Notes: generated from the letters alone by a model not told the origin. Counted from the first letter of the stretch, positions 1 through 10,584 are shown. The stretch: 64,000 nt of DNA from Pseudomonas sp. B21_DOA (GCA_030544685.1 CP086683.1:2232001-2296000); one strand, 5' to 3'. A program made the numbers and translations.

Positions 1-279
1 CAGCGTGTCGCCGTTTTTCAGCGGCTTGTCATTCGGGATGCCGTGGCAGACCACATGGTTGATCGAGGTGCAGATCGACTTCGGATAGCCTTTGTAGTTG
101 AGCGGGGCAGGGATGGCCTGCTGCACATTGACGATGTAGTCATGGCAGATCTGGTTGAGCTGATCAGTGGTCACGCCCGGTTTGACATGTTCGGCAATCA
201 TTTCCAGCACATCGGCGGCCAGTTTACCGGCGACACGCATGCCAGCGATGTCCTCGGGTGTTTTGAGGTTGACGGTCAT
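1..279 (-). CDS. map: Methionine aminopeptidase, type I (N-terminal part, cut by window edge)
   Basis: Removes the initiator methionine from nascent proteins in the cytosol. The minus strand reads 93 codons beginning MTVNLKTPEDIAGMRVAGKL, and contains the motif ICTSINHVVCHGIP, which carries the conserved substrate-side histidine of type I enzymes. The metal ligands lie outside the window. The start is the ATG at 277-279, which matches the usual N-terminus of the family. It is divergent from rpsB, the usual Pseudomonas arrangement. Only about a third of the protein is visible. Confidence 0.95.
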   Translation of the reverse strand, partial: MTVNLKTPEDIAGMRVAGKLAADVLEMIAEHVKPGVTTDQLNQICHDYIVNVQQAIPAPLNYKGYPKSICTSINHVVCHGIPNDKPLKNGDTL

Positions 280-359
280 ACAGGCTCTCTCTGCGCTCGG
301 CGGCGCTTACGGATACGAATTGGGTGGCAAGCGTACATTTTGCGACCCTGAAAAACGCG

Positions 360-369
360 ATTCTACCAG
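360..369 (-). promoter_or_regulatory. Possible map promoter (extended -10)
   Basis: On the minus strand the 10-mer TGGTAGAATC reads as an extended -10 (TGG plus TAGAAT) about 80 bases upstream of the map start. No good -35 is seen at normal spacing. The 372-base gap between map and rpsB holds this, the rpsB promoter candidate and no convincing gene. Confidence 0.35.
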
Positions 370-482
370 ACGGGAGGCGCAAATCCGCGCCTGCATGTCC
401 GGCTTCTATCTATACAATGGTGCGCATCGAGCCGATTCCAAGGGGCTGCGCCCATGTCCCTGGTGCGAATACAGATTCCGGG

Positions 483-511
483 TTCCGTTTCTGCGCACCC
501 TGTGGTATAAA
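483..511 (+). promoter_or_regulatory. Possible rpsB promoter (extended -10)
   Basis: An extended -10, TGG followed by TATAAA (503-511), lies 17 bases downstream of a weak -35 (TTCCGT, 483-488). Transcription would start near 518, giving a leader of about 130 bases before rpsB. Long rpsB leaders are common and can carry S2 autoregulation, but no specific element was identified here. Confidence 0.45.
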
Positions 512-651
512 ATGCGCCGCTTTCCGGGGATGCCCCGAAAAGCTTAAATCCACACACGTGTCGACACGATGACCTGGGTGCCTTGGGCTTTATGCCTCTG
601 GTTGGTCATTGGGATACGTGGAGGCCAAACCCGACTTATCAAGGAACTATC

Positions 652-1388
652 ATGTCCCAAGTCAACATGCGCGATATGCTGAAGGCCGGTGTGCACTTCG
701 GTCACCAAACCCGTTACTGGAATCCGAAAATGGGCAAGTACATTTTCGGCGCGCGTAACAAGATTCACATCATCAACCTTGAAAAACCCTGCCAATGTTC
801 AACGAAGCTCTGACTTTCGTAGAACGTCTGGCCCAGGGCAAAAACAAGATTCTGTTCGTCGGCACCAAGCGTTCCGCTGGCAAGATCGTTGCTGAAGAAG
901 CAGCACGTTGCGGTTCGCCGTACGTCGATCACCGCTGGTTGGGCGGCATGCTGACCAACTTCAAGACCATTCGTGCTTCCATCAAGCGTCTGCGTGACCT
1001 TGAAGTTCAAGCCGAAGACGGTACTTTCGCCAAGCTGACCAAGAAAGAAGCGCTGATGCGTTCCCGTGATCTTGAGAAGCTGGATCGTTCGCTGGGCGGC
1101 ATCAAGGACATGGGTGGTCTGCCGGACGCACTGTTCGTGATCGACGTTGACCACGAGCGCATCGCGATCACCGAAGCCAACAAGCTGGGCATCCCGGTCA
1201 TCGGCGTTGTCGATACCAACAGCAGCCCGGAAGGCGTTGACTACATCATCCCAGGCAACGATGACGCCATTCGCGCTATCCAGCTGTACATGGGTTCGAT
1301 GGCTGACGCAGTTATCCGCGGTCGCAACAATGTTGCTGGCGGTACTGTTGAATTCGCAGCTGAAGAAACTCAGGCTGCAGCTGAGTAA
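652..1388 (+). CDS. rpsB: 30S ribosomal protein S2 (apparent frameshift)
   Basis: S2 binds the 30S subunit head-body junction and is needed to load S1. The first frame encodes [20 protein letters not shown] through IINLEK. The rest ([20 protein letters not shown] to the C-terminus) is in another frame. The break is at the A5 run 782-786, near residue 44. One extra A restores [12 protein letters not shown] and a 245-residue protein, the normal Pseudomonas length. S2 is essential, so the break is almost certainly an assembly error. It is followed by a terminator before tsf, so rpsB and tsf are only partly co-transcribed. Confidence 0.96.
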
Positions 1389-1417
1389 TCGACGCCCCTG
1401 GCGTTGACTCAGTAAGC

Positions 1418-1440
1418 AAAAAGGGGCTTGGCCCCTTTTT
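1418..1440 (+). terminator. Intrinsic terminator or attenuator between rpsB and tsf
   Basis: GGGGC pairs with GCCCC around a three-base loop, flanked by A5 and T5 tracts. It lies 30 bases after the rpsB stop. A partial terminator here would set the S2 to EF-Ts ratio. Confidence 0.75.
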
Positions 1441-1577
1441 GCCACCTCGAAAACCATTTGTCGGCGCCCACGTCTGTATTTGTCATGTGCGGCAGCCAAC
1501 ATGGGTGGTTCGGGAAGAATTGAACGCCCGTTCGATCGGGTGGAATGGTTGAAAACCTATCCAAGAGGAATTTGAAA

Positions 1578-2440
1578 ATGGCAGCAATTACTGCAGCGTT
1601 GGTCAAAGAACTGCGCGAGCGTACCGGCGAAGGCATGATGGATTGCAAGAAAGCCCTGGAAAAGGCTGACGGCGACATCGAAAAAGCCATTGATGACATG
1701 CGTGCTTCGGGCGCCATCAAGGCTGCGAAAAAGCTGGCAACGTTGCCGCTGAAGGCGCAATCGCCATCAAATCGAATGACAAGGCAGCCGTGCTGCTGGA
1801 AGTCAACTCGCAGACCGACTTCCTGGCTCTGCAAGACGACTTCAAGAACTTCGTTGCTGCCAGCGTAGAAAAAGCTTTCGACGAAAAACTGACCGACGCA
1901 GCTCCGCTGATCGCCGCTCAGGAATCGGCTCGTGAAGCTCTGGTTGCCAAAGTCGGCGAGAACGTCAACATCCGTCGTCTGGTACGCGTAGAGGGTGACG
2001 TTGTCGGCACTTACCTGCACGGTAACAAGATCGGTGTTGCTGTTGTCCTGAAAGGCGGTGACGTCGAGCTGGCCAAAGACATCGCTATGCACGTTGCTGC
2101 AAGCAACCCTGAGTTCCTGCTGCCTTCGCAAGTCTCCGACGAAGCGATCGAGCGCGAGAAGGCTGTGTTCCTGCAGCTGAACGAAGAAAAGATCAAAGGC
2201 AAGCCAGAAAACATTGTTGAGAACATGGTCAAAGGCCGTATCAGCAAGTTCCTGGCAGAAGCGAGCCTGGTCGAGCAGGCGTTCGTCAAGAACCCTGAAG
2301 TCAAGGTTGGCGAGCTGGCCAAGAAAGCCGGCGCAGAAATCGTTTCCTTCACTTACTTCAAAGTAGGCGAAGGCATCGAGAAGCCGGTCGACAACTTCGC
2401 TGAAGAAGTTGCTGCCCAGCTGGCTGCCGCCAAGCAATAA
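1578..2440 (+). CDS. tsf: Elongation factor Ts (apparent frameshift)
   Basis: Guanine nucleotide exchange factor for EF-Tu. The start [20 protein letters not shown] has a good AAGAGGA ribosome site at 1563-1569. The N-terminal UBA-like domain carries the family signature around [12 protein letters not shown]. The frame breaks at A5 1728-1732 (residue 51). Adding one A restores [17 protein letters not shown] and joins it to [14 protein letters not shown], giving 287 residues, the usual length. The remaining sequence is intact to the stop at 2440, so I treat the break as a sequencing deletion in an essential gene. Confidence 0.96.
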
Positions 2441-2463
2441 GACGGTTTTTCAACTGTCGCCCG

Positions 2464-2498
2464 AAAGAGGCTGCCCGCTAACGCGCGCAGCCTCTTTT
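2464..2498 (+). terminator. Intrinsic terminator after tsf
   Basis: An 11-bp perfect stem (2464-2474 with 2487-2497) with a 12-base loop and a short T4 tail. It separates rpsB-tsf from pyrH-frr, which must have its own promoter in 2500-2640. I could not assign that promoter with confidence. Confidence 0.75.
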
Positions 2499-2650
2499 CA
2501 GATGGGGTACCAATTTTTTATTTGGTTTCCACCCGGAACTGACTTACAAAGCCATGTTCCGATGGCGCTGCAGCAGCGCCAAGCTAGAGTGAACGCCAGC
2601 TGTAAACAGCTCGCAAAGAATTTTTAAATACGCCGCAGGAGAGATTCGCA

Positions 2651-3394
2651 ATGGCTCAGCAGGGCAGTGGTTATCAGGCTCGCTATAAACGCATTCTACT
2701 CAAGCTTAGCGGCGAGGCCCTGATGGGCTCGGAAGAGTTCGGGATCGATCCGAAGGTGCTGGATCGCATGGCACTGGAAGTCGGCCAACTGGTCGGCATC
2801 GGCGTTCAGGTCGGTCTGGTGATCGGCGGTGGCAACCTGTTTCGCGGTGAAGCCCTGAGCAAAGCCGGTATGGATCGGGTAACAGGCGACCACATGGGCA
2901 TGCTGGCCACTGTGATGAACGCTCTGGCCATGCGCGATGCGCTGGAACGTGCCAATATCTCGGCCATCGTCATGTCGGCCATTTCCATGGTCGGTGTGAC
3001 CGATCACTACGATCGCCGCAAAGCCATGCGCCACCTGAACTCCAAAGACGTCGTGATCTTCGCGGCCGGTACCGGTAATCCGTTCTTTACCACGGATTCG
3101 GCAGCCTGCCTGCGTGCAATCGAAATCGACGCCGACGTTGTGCTCAAGGCCACCAAGGTTGATGGCGTCTACACCGCAGACCCGTTCAAAGACCCGCATG
3201 CCGAGAAGTTCGATCATCTGACTTATGATGAAGTACTGGATCGCAAGCTGGGCGTAATGGATCTGACTGCTATCTGCCTGTGCCGCGATCACAAGATGCC
3301 GCTGCGCGTATTCAACATGAACAAGCCCGGCGCCCTGCTGAACATTGTGCACGGCGGCGCTGAAGGGACTTTGATCGAGGAAGGCCAACAATGA
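2651..3394 (+). CDS. pyrH: UMP kinase
   Basis: Phosphorylates UMP to UDP with ATP, in the cytosol, in pyrimidine nucleotide synthesis. The 247-residue protein belongs to the amino-acid-kinase fold and has [13 protein letters not shown] near the N-terminus, the GGGNLFRG glycine loop and the [13 protein letters not shown] segment typical of bacterial hexameric UMP kinase. A GGAG ribosome site lies 7-10 bases upstream of the ATG. The stop overlaps the frr start by four bases (ATGA), implying translational coupling. Confidence 0.97.
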   Translation: MAQQGSGYQARYKRILLKLSGEALMGSEEFGIDPKVLDRMALEVGQLVGIGVQVGLVIGGGNLFRGEALSKAGMDRVTGDHMGMLATVMNALAMRDALERANISAIVMSAISMVGVTDHYDRRKAMRHLNSKDVVIFAAGTGNPFFTTDSAACLRAIEIDADVVLKATKVDGVYTADPFKDPHAEKFDHLTYDEVLDRKLGVMDLTAICLCRDHKMPLRVFNMNKPGALLNIVHGGAEGTLIEEGQQ

Positions 3395-3948
3395 TCAACG
3401 AAATCAAGAAAGACGCCCAAGCGCGTATGCAGAAATCCCTGGAATCTCTGAACCACGCGTTCGGCCAGATTCGTACCGGCAAGGCTCACCCGAGCATCCT
3501 CGGCAGCGTCATGGTGCCTTACTACGGTACTGACACTCCGCTGAGCGGCGTTGCCAACGTCACCGTGAAAGATTCGCGCACCCTGCAGGTCGTGGCCTTC
3601 GAGCGCAACATGCTCGCTGCCGTCGACAAGGCGATCCAGAGCGCCGGGCTGAACCTCAACCCGACCAACCTGGGCGAGTTGCTGCTGATCCCGATGCCGG
3701 CCCTCACCGAGGAAACGCGCAAAGGTTTCACCAAGCAGGCCCGTAGCGCAGCGGAAGACGCGCGCGTTGCTGTGCGCAACATCCGTCGTGATGCCTTGGG
3801 CGAGCTGAAGAAACTGGTCAAGGACAAGGAAATCAGTGAAGACGAAGAACGTCGTGCCATCGCTGATATCGACAAGCTGACCAAAGAATCCGAGGCCCAG
3901 ATCACCAAGGCCACGGACGAGAAAGAAAAAGACCTGATGGCCGTATAA
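3391..3948 (+). CDS. frr: Ribosome recycling factor
   Basis: Splits post-termination 70S ribosomes together with EF-G. It has 185 residues, the standard length. The N-terminus [20 protein letters not shown] and the segment [13 protein letters not shown] are family signatures, and the C-terminal half is the long charged three-helix bundle ([20 protein letters not shown]). It starts inside the pyrH stop codon and is followed 14 bases later by uppS. Confidence 0.97.
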   Translation: MINEIKKDAQARMQKSLESLNHAFGQIRTGKAHPSILGSVMVPYYGTDTPLSGVANVTVKDSRTLQVVAFERNMLAAVDKAIQSAGLNLNPTNLGELLLIPMPALTEETRKGFTKQARSAAEDARVAVRNIRRDALGELKKLVKDKEISEDEERRAIADIDKLTKESEAQITKATDEKEKDLMAV

Positions 3949-3962
3949 GGGTCGAGCTTTAA

Positions 3963-4718
3963 ATGGACAAGACCAAGCAGACTGCGCCGTCCGCGGTGCC
4001 GCGCCATGTCGCGATCATCATGGATGGCAATAATCGCTGGGCGAAAAAACGCTTTATGCCGGGTGTCGCCGGGCATAAAGCGGGCGTGGATGCTGTGCGG
4101 GCGGTGATCGAGGTGTGCGCTGAGGCCAAGGTCGAAGTCCTGACCCTGTTCGCTTTTTCCAGTGAAAACTGGCAGCGCCCGGCCGATGAAGTCAGCGCCT
4201 TGATGGATCTGTTTTTCAAGGCCTTGCGTCGTGAGGCCAAGCGCCTCAACGACAACAACATCAGCCTGCGCATCATTGGCGATCGCTCGCGCTTCCACCC
4301 TGAGCTTCAGGCGGCGATGCGCGAGGCCGAGGCCATGACCGTCGGTGCCAACCGCTTTGTCCTTCAGATCGCCGCCAACTATGGCGGTCAGTGGGATATC
4401 GCGCAGGCCGCGCAGCGTCTGGCGCGTGAAGTCCAGGCCGGGCATTTGCGCCCGGAAGACATCACTCCGGATCTGCTGCAAACCTGTCTGGCCACCGGCG
4501 ATCTGCCGCTGCCTGATCTGTGCATCCGCACCGGTGGCGAGCATCGCATCAGCAACTTCCTGCTGTGGCAGCTGGCCTACGCCGAGCTGTACTTCTCCGA
4601 CCTGTTCTGGCCGGACTTCAAACACGAAGCCATGCGCACTGCGCTGGCCGATTTCGCTTCGCGCCAGCGTCGCTTCGGTAAAACGAGCGAACAGGTCGAA
4701 GCTGGAGCCCGGGTTTAA
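3963..4718 (+). CDS. uppS: Undecaprenyl diphosphate synthase (cis-prenyltransferase)
   Basis: Extends farnesyl-PP with isopentenyl-PP to C55-PP, the lipid carrier for peptidoglycan and O-antigen. It has 251 residues. The motif HVAIIMDGNNRWAKKR contains the catalytic Asp21. FAFSSENWQRP and the C-terminal CIRTGGEHRISNFLLWQ and ELYF motifs are the conserved regions of the cis-prenyltransferase family. It is coupled to cdsA by a TAATG overlap, linking carrier-lipid and phospholipid synthesis. Confidence 0.97.
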   Translation: MDKTKQTAPSAVPRHVAIIMDGNNRWAKKRFMPGVAGHKAGVDAVRAVIEVCAEAKVEVLTLFAFSSENWQRPADEVSALMDLFFKALRREAKRLNDNNISLRIIGDRSRFHPELQAAMREAEAMTVGANRFVLQIAANYGGQWDIAQAAQRLAREVQAGHLRPEDITPDLLQTCLATGDLPLPDLCIRTGGEHRISNFLLWQLAYAELYFSDLFWPDFKHEAMRTALADFASRQRRFGKTSEQVEAGARV

Positions 4719-5524
4719 TGCTTAAACAACGAATCATCACTGCACTGATCCTGCTGCCGATTGCCCTGTGCGGGTTTTTCCTGCTCAAAGGTGCCGGCTT
4801 CGCGCTGTTCATTGGCCTGGTGGTGAGCCTCGGTGCCTGGGAATGGGCGCGTCTGGCCGGCTTCACCGCGCAATCGTTCCGCGTCGGCTTTGCGGCTGTG
4901 GTCGCATTGATGCTGTTCGTCATGTATGTGCTGCCAGGCCTTGCGCCTTGGGTGCTCGGTGCATCGGTGATCTGGTGGGCGATTGCAACTTATCTGGTGC
5001 TGACCTATCCACGCTCGAGTGCGCACTGGTCCACTGCGGCGACCAAGCTGCTGATTGGCCTGCTGATCCTGCTGCCTGCGTGGCAGGGGCTGGTGCAGAT
5101 CAAACAGTACCCGCTGGGTAACTGGTTGATCATGGCGGTGATGGTGCTGGTCTGGGGCGCGGACATCGGTGCTTATTTCTCCGGGCGCAAGTTCGGCAAG
5201 CGCAAGCTGGCGCCGCACGTCAGTCCGGGCAAGAGCTGGGAAGGCGTTTACGGTGGTCTGGCGCTGAGTCTGGTGATTACCGCGATCGTCGGGCTGGTAC
5301 GCGACTGGGCCGTGGCCGAGCTGCTCAAAGGCCTGATCGGCGCTGCAGTGATCGTCTTTATTTCCGTGGTCGGTGACCTTACCGAAAGCATGTTCAAGCG
5401 CCAGTCCGGCATCAAGGACAGCAGTAATCTGCTGCCCGGCCATGGTGGCGTGCTGGACCGCATCGACAGCCTGACCGCAGCCATTCCGGTGTTCGCCGTA
5501 TTGCTCTGGATGGCCGCACCGTGA
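4718..5524 (+). CDS. cdsA: Phosphatidate cytidylyltransferase (CDP-diacylglycerol synthase)
   Basis: Integral membrane enzyme that makes CDP-diacylglycerol from CTP and phosphatidate, the branch point of phospholipid synthesis. The 268 residues are mostly hydrophobic helices from the N-terminus ([17 protein letters not shown]). The C-terminal family signature reads [16 protein letters not shown] after [14 protein letters not shown]. It starts within the uppS stop and ends overlapping the GTG start of dxr. Confidence 0.96.
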   Translation: MLKQRIITALILLPIALCGFFLLKGAGFALFIGLVVSLGAWEWARLAGFTAQSFRVGFAAVVALMLFVMYVLPGLAPWVLGASVIWWAIATYLVLTYPRSSAHWSTAATKLLIGLLILLPAWQGLVQIKQYPLGNWLIMAVMVLVWGADIGAYFSGRKFGKRKLAPHVSPGKSWEGVYGGLALSLVITAIVGLVRDWAVAELLKGLIGAAVIVFISVVGDLTESMFKRQSGIKDSSNLLPGHGGVLDRIDSLTAAIPVFAVLLWMAAP

Positions 5525-6711
5525 GTCGTCCCCAGCAGATTACCGTGTTGGGTGCGACCGGTTCGATCGGTCTGAGCACTCTGGATGTGATTGCCCGTCA
5601 TCCTGAGCGTTATCAGGTTTTTGCATTGAGTGGTTTCTCGCGCCTCAGTGAGTTGTTCGCGTTGTGCGTGCGCCATGTGCCGCAATTTGCCGTGGTGCCT
5701 GAAGTGACCGCCGCGCGCGGTTTGCAGGATGACCTACGTGCAGCCGGTTTGCCGACTCGCGTTCTCGTAGGCGAGGAGGGCCTGTGTCAGGTTGCCTCCG
5801 CGCCTGAAGTCGACGCGGTCATGGCGGCCATTGTCGGTGCGGCGGGTTTGCGTCCGACACTGGCTGCGGTCGAGGCGGGCAAGAAGATCCTGCTGGCCAA
5901 CAAGGAAGCGCTGGTGATGTCCGGTGCTCTGTTCATGCAGGCCGTGCGCAAAAGCGGCTCGGTGCTGCTGCCGATCGACAGCGAACACAATGCGATTTTT
6001 CAGTGCATGCCAGCGGATTTTGCGCGCGGCTTGAGCTCGGTGGGTGTGCGGCGGATATTGCTCACAGCCTCTGGCGGTCCTTTCCGGCAGACGCCGATGG
6101 TCGAACTGGCAGATGTTTCGCCTGAACAGGCTTGCGCGCATCCGAACTGGTCCATGGGGCGCAAGATCTCCGTGGATTCGGCAAGCATGATGAACAAGGG
6201 CCTTGAGTTGATCGAAGCCTGCTGGTTGTTCGATGCCAAACCGGCTCAGGTCGAAGTGGTGATTCATCCGCAAAGCGTGATTCACTCTCTGGTCGATTAC
6301 GTCGATGGCTCGGTCCTGGCGCAGTTGGGTAATCCGGATATGCGCACACCGATTGCCAACGCATTGGCCTGGCCGGAGCGTATCGATTCCGGCGTACCGC
6401 CATTGGATCTGTTTGCCATTGCGCGACTGGATTTCGAGGCGCCCGATGAAAGCCGCTTCCCCTGCCTTCGTTTGGCTCGTCAGGCGGCCGAAGCCGGTGA
6501 TAGCGCGCCGGCGATGCTCAACGCGGCCAATGAAGTGGCCGTGGCGGCGTTTCTCGACGGACGGGTTCGCTACCTGGAAATCGCGAGTATCATCGAGGAG
6601 GTCTTGAACCTGGAGCCGGTGGTAGCGCTGAACGACCTCGATGCCGTGTTTACGGCGGACGCGAAAGCGCGAGTGCTGGCCGAGCATTGGTTGAGTCGGC
6701 ACGGCCGATAG
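5521..6711 (+). CDS. dxr: 1-deoxy-D-xylulose 5-phosphate reductoisomerase
   Basis: Second step of the MEP isoprenoid pathway, converting DXP to MEP with NADPH. It has 396 residues. The NADPH-binding GATGSIG is at residues 11-17. [12 protein letters not shown] and [13 protein letters not shown] carry the conserved metal and substrate ligands. The GTG at 5521 overlaps the cdsA stop (GTGA), fixing the start. The gene supplies the pathway whose later steps, ispD and ispF, are encoded 20-24 kb downstream in the same window. Confidence 0.97.
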   Translation: MSRPQQITVLGATGSIGLSTLDVIARHPERYQVFALSGFSRLSELFALCVRHVPQFAVVPEVTAARGLQDDLRAAGLPTRVLVGEEGLCQVASAPEVDAVMAAIVGAAGLRPTLAAVEAGKKILLANKEALVMSGALFMQAVRKSGSVLLPIDSEHNAIFQCMPADFARGLSSVGVRRILLTASGGPFRQTPMVELADVSPEQACAHPNWSMGRKISVDSASMMNKGLELIEACWLFDAKPAQVEVVIHPQSVIHSLVDYVDGSVLAQLGNPDMRTPIANALAWPERIDSGVPPLDLFAIARLDFEAPDESRFPCLRLARQAAEAGDSAPAMLNAANEVAVAAFLDGRVRYLEIASIIEEVLNLEPVVALNDLDAVFTADAKARVLAEHWLSRHGR

Positions 6712-6766
6712 TTTCTTGTAACGCAACGGCGACACGCGACACTGAACAGGATTGCGGAGAAAGTAG

Positions 6767-8119
6767 ATGAGCGCGCTCTATATGATTGCCGGCACCCTGA
6801 TCGCCCTGGGTGTGCTGGTCACCTTTCACGAATTCGGCCACTTCTGGGTCGCGCGCCGCTGTGGCGTGAAGGTTCTGCGGTTCTCCGTGGGCTTCGGCAT
6901 GCCACTGCTGCGCTGGCACGACAAGCAAGGCACCGAGTTCGTGGTCGCCGCGATTCCGCTGGGCGGCTACGTCAAAATGCTCGACGAGCGCGAAGGCGAA
7001 GTGCCGGTTGATCAACTCGATCAGTCGTTCAATCGCAAATCAGTACGTCAGCGCATCGCCATTGTCGCCGCCGGCCCGATTGCCAACTTCCTTCTGGCGT
7101 TAGTGTTCTTCTGGGTCTTGGCGATGCTCGGCAGCGAGCAGGTACGCCCGGTCATCGGCGCGGTCGAATCAGGCAGCATTGCCGCCAAGGCTGGTCTGAA
7201 CGCCGGTCAGGAGATCGTCTCGATCGATGGCGAGCCAACGTCGGGCTGGGCTGCGGTCAATCTGCAGCTGGTGCGTCGTCTCGGTGAGAGCGGCTCCATT
7301 CAATTGCTGGTGCGCGAGCAAGGTTCGACCGCCGAGTCACCGCGCACGCTGGCACTGGATAACTGGCTCAAAGGTGCCGACGAGCCGGATCCGATCCGCT
7401 CGCTGGGTATCCGTCCCTGGCGTCCGGCCTTGCCACCGGTGCTTGCCGAGCTCGATCCGAAAGGCCCGGCCCAGGCGGCGGGGCTGAAAACCGGCGATCG
7501 CTTGCTGGCGCTTGATGGCCAGCCGCTGGAGGACTGGCAGCAAGTGGTCGATACCGTTCGTACGCGTCCTGATACCAAAATCATGCTGCGCGTCGAGCGC
7601 GACAGTGCTCAAATCGACGTCCCTGTGACCCTGGCCGCGCGCGGCGAAAGCAAATCGCCAAGCGGTTATCTGGGGGCTGGCGTCAAAGCCATCGACTGGC
7701 CGCCGGAAATGATCCGCGAGGTCAGTTATGGGCCGCTGGCCGCGATTGGCGAGGGCGCCCGGCGCACTTGGACCATGAGCATTCTGACGCTGGATTCGCT
7801 GAAGAAAATGCTGTTCGGCGAGCTCTCGGTAAAAAACTTGAGTGGACCGATAACCATTGCTAAAGTGGCGGGCGCTTCTGCCCAGTCGGGCGTCGCTGAT
7901 TTCCTGAATTTCCTTGCTTATCTGAGTATTAGCCTGGGCGTTCTGAATTTGCTGCCCATTCCTGTACTGGATGGGGGGCATTTGTTGTTTTATCTGATCG
8001 AGTGGGTGCGTGGTCGCCCCTTGTCGGATCGGGTGCAAGGTTGGGGGATACAGATCGGTATCAGTTTGGTGGTCGGGGTGATGTTGCTTGCTCTGGTCAA
8101 CGATCTGGGTCGACTGTAA
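6767..8119 (+). CDS. rseP: Site-2 intramembrane metalloprotease RseP
   Basis: Inner-membrane zinc protease that cuts anti-sigma factors (MucA/RseA type) after the site-1 protease, releasing the envelope-stress sigma factor. It has 450 residues. The catalytic HEFGH is at residues 21-25 inside the first membrane helix. Two PDZ domains lie in the middle, and the second active-site motif NLLPIPVLDGGHL is near the C-terminus, followed by the last helices. It lies next to bamA, whose product generates the signal it responds to. Confidence 0.96.
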   Translation: MSALYMIAGTLIALGVLVTFHEFGHFWVARRCGVKVLRFSVGFGMPLLRWHDKQGTEFVVAAIPLGGYVKMLDEREGEVPVDQLDQSFNRKSVRQRIAIVAAGPIANFLLALVFFWVLAMLGSEQVRPVIGAVESGSIAAKAGLNAGQEIVSIDGEPTSGWAAVNLQLVRRLGESGSIQLLVREQGSTAESPRTLALDNWLKGADEPDPIRSLGIRPWRPALPPVLAELDPKGPAQAAGLKTGDRLLALDGQPLEDWQQVVDTVRTRPDTKIMLRVERDSAQIDVPVTLAARGESKSPSGYLGAGVKAIDWPPEMIREVSYGPLAAIGEGARRTWTMSILTLDSLKKMLFGELSVKNLSGPITIAKVAGASAQSGVADFLNFLAYLSISLGVLNLLPIPVLDGGHLLFYLIEWVRGRPLSDRVQGWGIQIGISLVVGVMLLALVNDLGRL

Positions 8120-8139
8120 CGCTTCGCTGAATTGCGAAT

Positions 8140-8165
8140 CTGCCGCATTTTGCGGCAGTTTGTTT
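8140..8165 (+). terminator. Hairpin terminator between rseP and bamA
   Basis: CTGCCGCA pairs with TGCGGCAG across a three-base loop, followed by a T-rich tail. It ends 29 bases before the bamA start, so it may be an attenuator rather than a full stop. Confidence 0.6.
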
Positions 8166-8193
8166 ATTGCCAGTTGGAATAAGAAAGGACTTC

Positions 8194-10584
8194 ATGAAAC
8201 GTCTGCTGCTAACTGCGGTTCTCACCGTATTGATGATCGCCGAAGTTCACGCCGAGTCCTTCACTATCTCTGATATTCGCGTCAATGGCCTCCAGCGGGT
8301 CTCCGCGGGTAGCGTCTTTGGTGCCTTGCCGTTGAACGTCGGCGAGCAGGCGGATGATCGTCGCCTGGTGGAATCCACTCGTGCGTTGTTCAAAACCGGT
8401 TTCTTTCAAGATATCCAGCTGGGCCGCGAAGGCAACGTTCTGGTCATCACCGTGGTCGAGCGTCCATCGGTCGCCAGTATCGAGATCGAAGGCAACAAAG
8501 CCATCTCTACTGAAGACCTGATGAAGGGCCTCAAGCAATCCGGTCTGGCCGAAGGCGAGATCTTCCAGCGCGCCACCCTCGAGGGTGTGCGTAACGAACT
8601 GCAACGTCAGTACGTCGCCCAGGGTCGCTATTCGGCTACCGTCGATACCGAAGTGGTCTCGCAGCCGCGTAACCGCGTGGGTCTGAAGGTGAAGATCAAC
8701 GAAGGTACGGTTGCCGCCATCCAGCACATCAACGTGGTAGGCAACACGGTTTTTCCTGAGGAAGACCTGACCGACCTGTTCGAACTGAAAACCACCAACT
8801 GGCTGTCGTTCTTCAAGAACGATGACAAATATGCCCGCGAAAAACTCTCCGGTGACCTGGAGCGTCTGCGTTCCTACTATCTGGACCGCGGCTATATCAA
8901 CATGGACATCGCTTCGACCCAGGTGTCGATTACCCCGGACAAGAAGCACGTCTACATCACCGTGAACGTTACCGAGGGTGAGAAGTACACCGTTCGTGAC
9001 GTCAAGCTCAGCGGCGACCTGAAAGTCCCTGAAGACCAGGTAAAGTCGCTGTTGCTCGTGCAGAAGGGCCAGGTGTTCTCGCGCAAGCTGATGACCACCA
9101 CTTCCGAGCTGATCACCCGTCGCCTGGGTAACGAGGGCTACACCTTCGCCAACGTCAACGGCGTGCCACAGCCGCATGATGACGATCACACCGTGGACGT
9201 CCTCTTCGCTGTCGATCCGGGCAAGCGCGCCTACGTCAACCGCATCAACTTCCGTGGCAACACCAAGTCCGAGGACGAAGTGCTGCGTCGTGAGATGCGT
9301 CAGATGGAAGGCGGCTGGGCTTCGACCTACCTGATCGACCAGTCCAAGACCCGTTTGGAGCGTCTGGGCTTCTTCAAGGAAGTCAACGTTGAAACCCCGG
9401 CCGTGCCAGGTGTCGACGACCAGGTGGACGTCAACTACGCCGTTGAAGAACAGGCTTCCGGTTCGATCACTGCCAGCGTTGGTTTTGCCCAGAGTGCCGG
9501 TCTGATTCTCGGTGGCTCGATCACCCAGAACAACTTCCTCGGTACCGGTAACCGCGTCAGCATTGGCCTGACCCGCAGCGAATACCAGAGCCGCTACAAC
9601 TTCGGTTACGTTGACCCGTACTGGACCGCCGATGGCGTGAGCCTGGGTTACAACGCGTTCTACCGCACCACCGATTACGATGAACTCGATGCCGATATTT
9701 CCAGCTATGCGGTAGACAGCCTCGGTGCCGGCGTGAACGTCGGTTACCCGATCAGCGAGACTTCGCGTCTGACGTTCGGCCTGTCTGCCCAGCAGGACAA
9801 GATCAACACCGGTCGCTACACCGTTGACGAGATTTTCGATTTCGTCGAGAAAGAAGGCGACAACTACCTGAACTTCAAGGCCTCGGCCGGCTGGTCCGAG
9901 TCGACTCTGAACAAAGGTGTACTGCCGACACGTGGTCGTTCCCAGAGCCTGACCCTGGAAACCACGCTTCCTGGCAGCGACCTGTCGTTCTTCAAACTTG
10001 ATTACCGTGGTCAGTTGTTCCAGCCGATCACTGAAAACTACACCCTGCGCCTGCACTCGGAACTCGGTTATGGCGACGGTTACGGTTCGACCGACGGCTT
10101 GCCGTTCTATGAAAACTACTATGCGGGTGGCTTCAACTCCGTACGTGGCTTCAAGGACAGCACGCTGGGTCCGCGCAGTACACCGAGCCGCGGTGCAGAT
10201 GTAACGGGTAATACGGGGACTCTTCGTGACCCGGATCAGGATCCGCTGCCATTCGGTGGTAACGTGTTGATTCAAGGTGGCGTTGAAGTGTTGTTCCCGC
10301 TGCCGTTCGTGAAAGATCAGCGTTCGCTGCGGACCTCGGTGTTCTGGGACGTGGGTAACGTATTCGATTCCAAGTGCGACAAGACGACCAACGCTAGCGC
10401 GGGTTCTACGTCCAGCACTCAGTGCAACGACATCAGCCTGAGCAACATGGCCAGCTCCGTCGGTGTGGGTGTGACCTGGGTCACCGCACTGGGACCGTTG
10501 AGCTTCGCCCTGGCGATGCCGGTCAAAAAACCGGATGACGCTGAAACTCAAGTGTTCCAATTCTCCCTCGGCCAGACGTTCTAA
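8194..10584 (+). CDS. bamA: Outer membrane protein assembly factor BamA
   Basis: Core of the BAM complex, which folds beta-barrel proteins into the outer membrane. It has 796 residues. A signal peptide (MKRLLLTAVLTVLMIAEVHA) is followed by five POTRA domains (to about residue 420) and a 16-strand barrel. The barrel contains the conserved VRGF loop-6 motif in GGFNSVRGFKDS, and the protein ends in a C-terminal phenylalanine (FSLGQTF) as expected. The start at 8194 has a ribosome site AAGAAAGGA and begins the signal peptide. An in-frame ATG upstream would put a charged extension before it. Confidence 0.97.
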   Translation: MKRLLLTAVLTVLMIAEVHAESFTISDIRVNGLQRVSAGSVFGALPLNVGEQADDRRLVESTRALFKTGFFQDIQLGREGNVLVITVVERPSVASIEIEGNKAISTEDLMKGLKQSGLAEGEIFQRATLEGVRNELQRQYVAQGRYSATVDTEVVSQPRNRVGLKVKINEGTVAAIQHINVVGNTVFPEEDLTDLFELKTTNWLSFFKNDDKYAREKLSGDLERLRSYYLDRGYINMDIASTQVSITPDKKHVYITVNVTEGEKYTVRDVKLSGDLKVPEDQVKSLLLVQKGQVFSRKLMTTTSELITRRLGNEGYTFANVNGVPQPHDDDHTVDVLFAVDPGKRAYVNRINFRGNTKSEDEVLRREMRQMEGGWASTYLIDQSKTRLERLGFFKEVNVETPAVPGVDDQVDVNYAVEEQASGSITASVGFAQSAGLILGGSITQNNFLGTGNRVSIGLTRSEYQSRYNFGYVDPYWTADGVSLGYNAFYRTTDYDELDADISSYAVDSLGAGVNVGYPISETSRLTFGLSAQQDKINTGRYTVDEIFDFVEKEGDNYLNFKASAGWSESTLNKGVLPTRGRSQSLTLETTLPGSDLSFFKLDYRGQLFQPITENYTLRLHSELGYGDGYGSTDGLPFYENYYAGGFNSVRGFKDSTLGPRSTPSRGADVTGNTGTLRDPDQDPLPFGGNVLIQGGVEVLFPLPFVKDQRSLRTSVFWDVGNVFDSKCDKTTNASAGSTSSTQCNDISLSNMASSVGVGVTWVTALGPLSFALAMPVKKPDDAETQVFQFSLGQTF

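Noticed and set aside
652..1388. rpsB, tsf, dnaE and pyrG as pseudogenes.
   Set aside because: They are essential, the sequences are otherwise perfectly conserved, and all breaks are of the same one-base homopolymer type.
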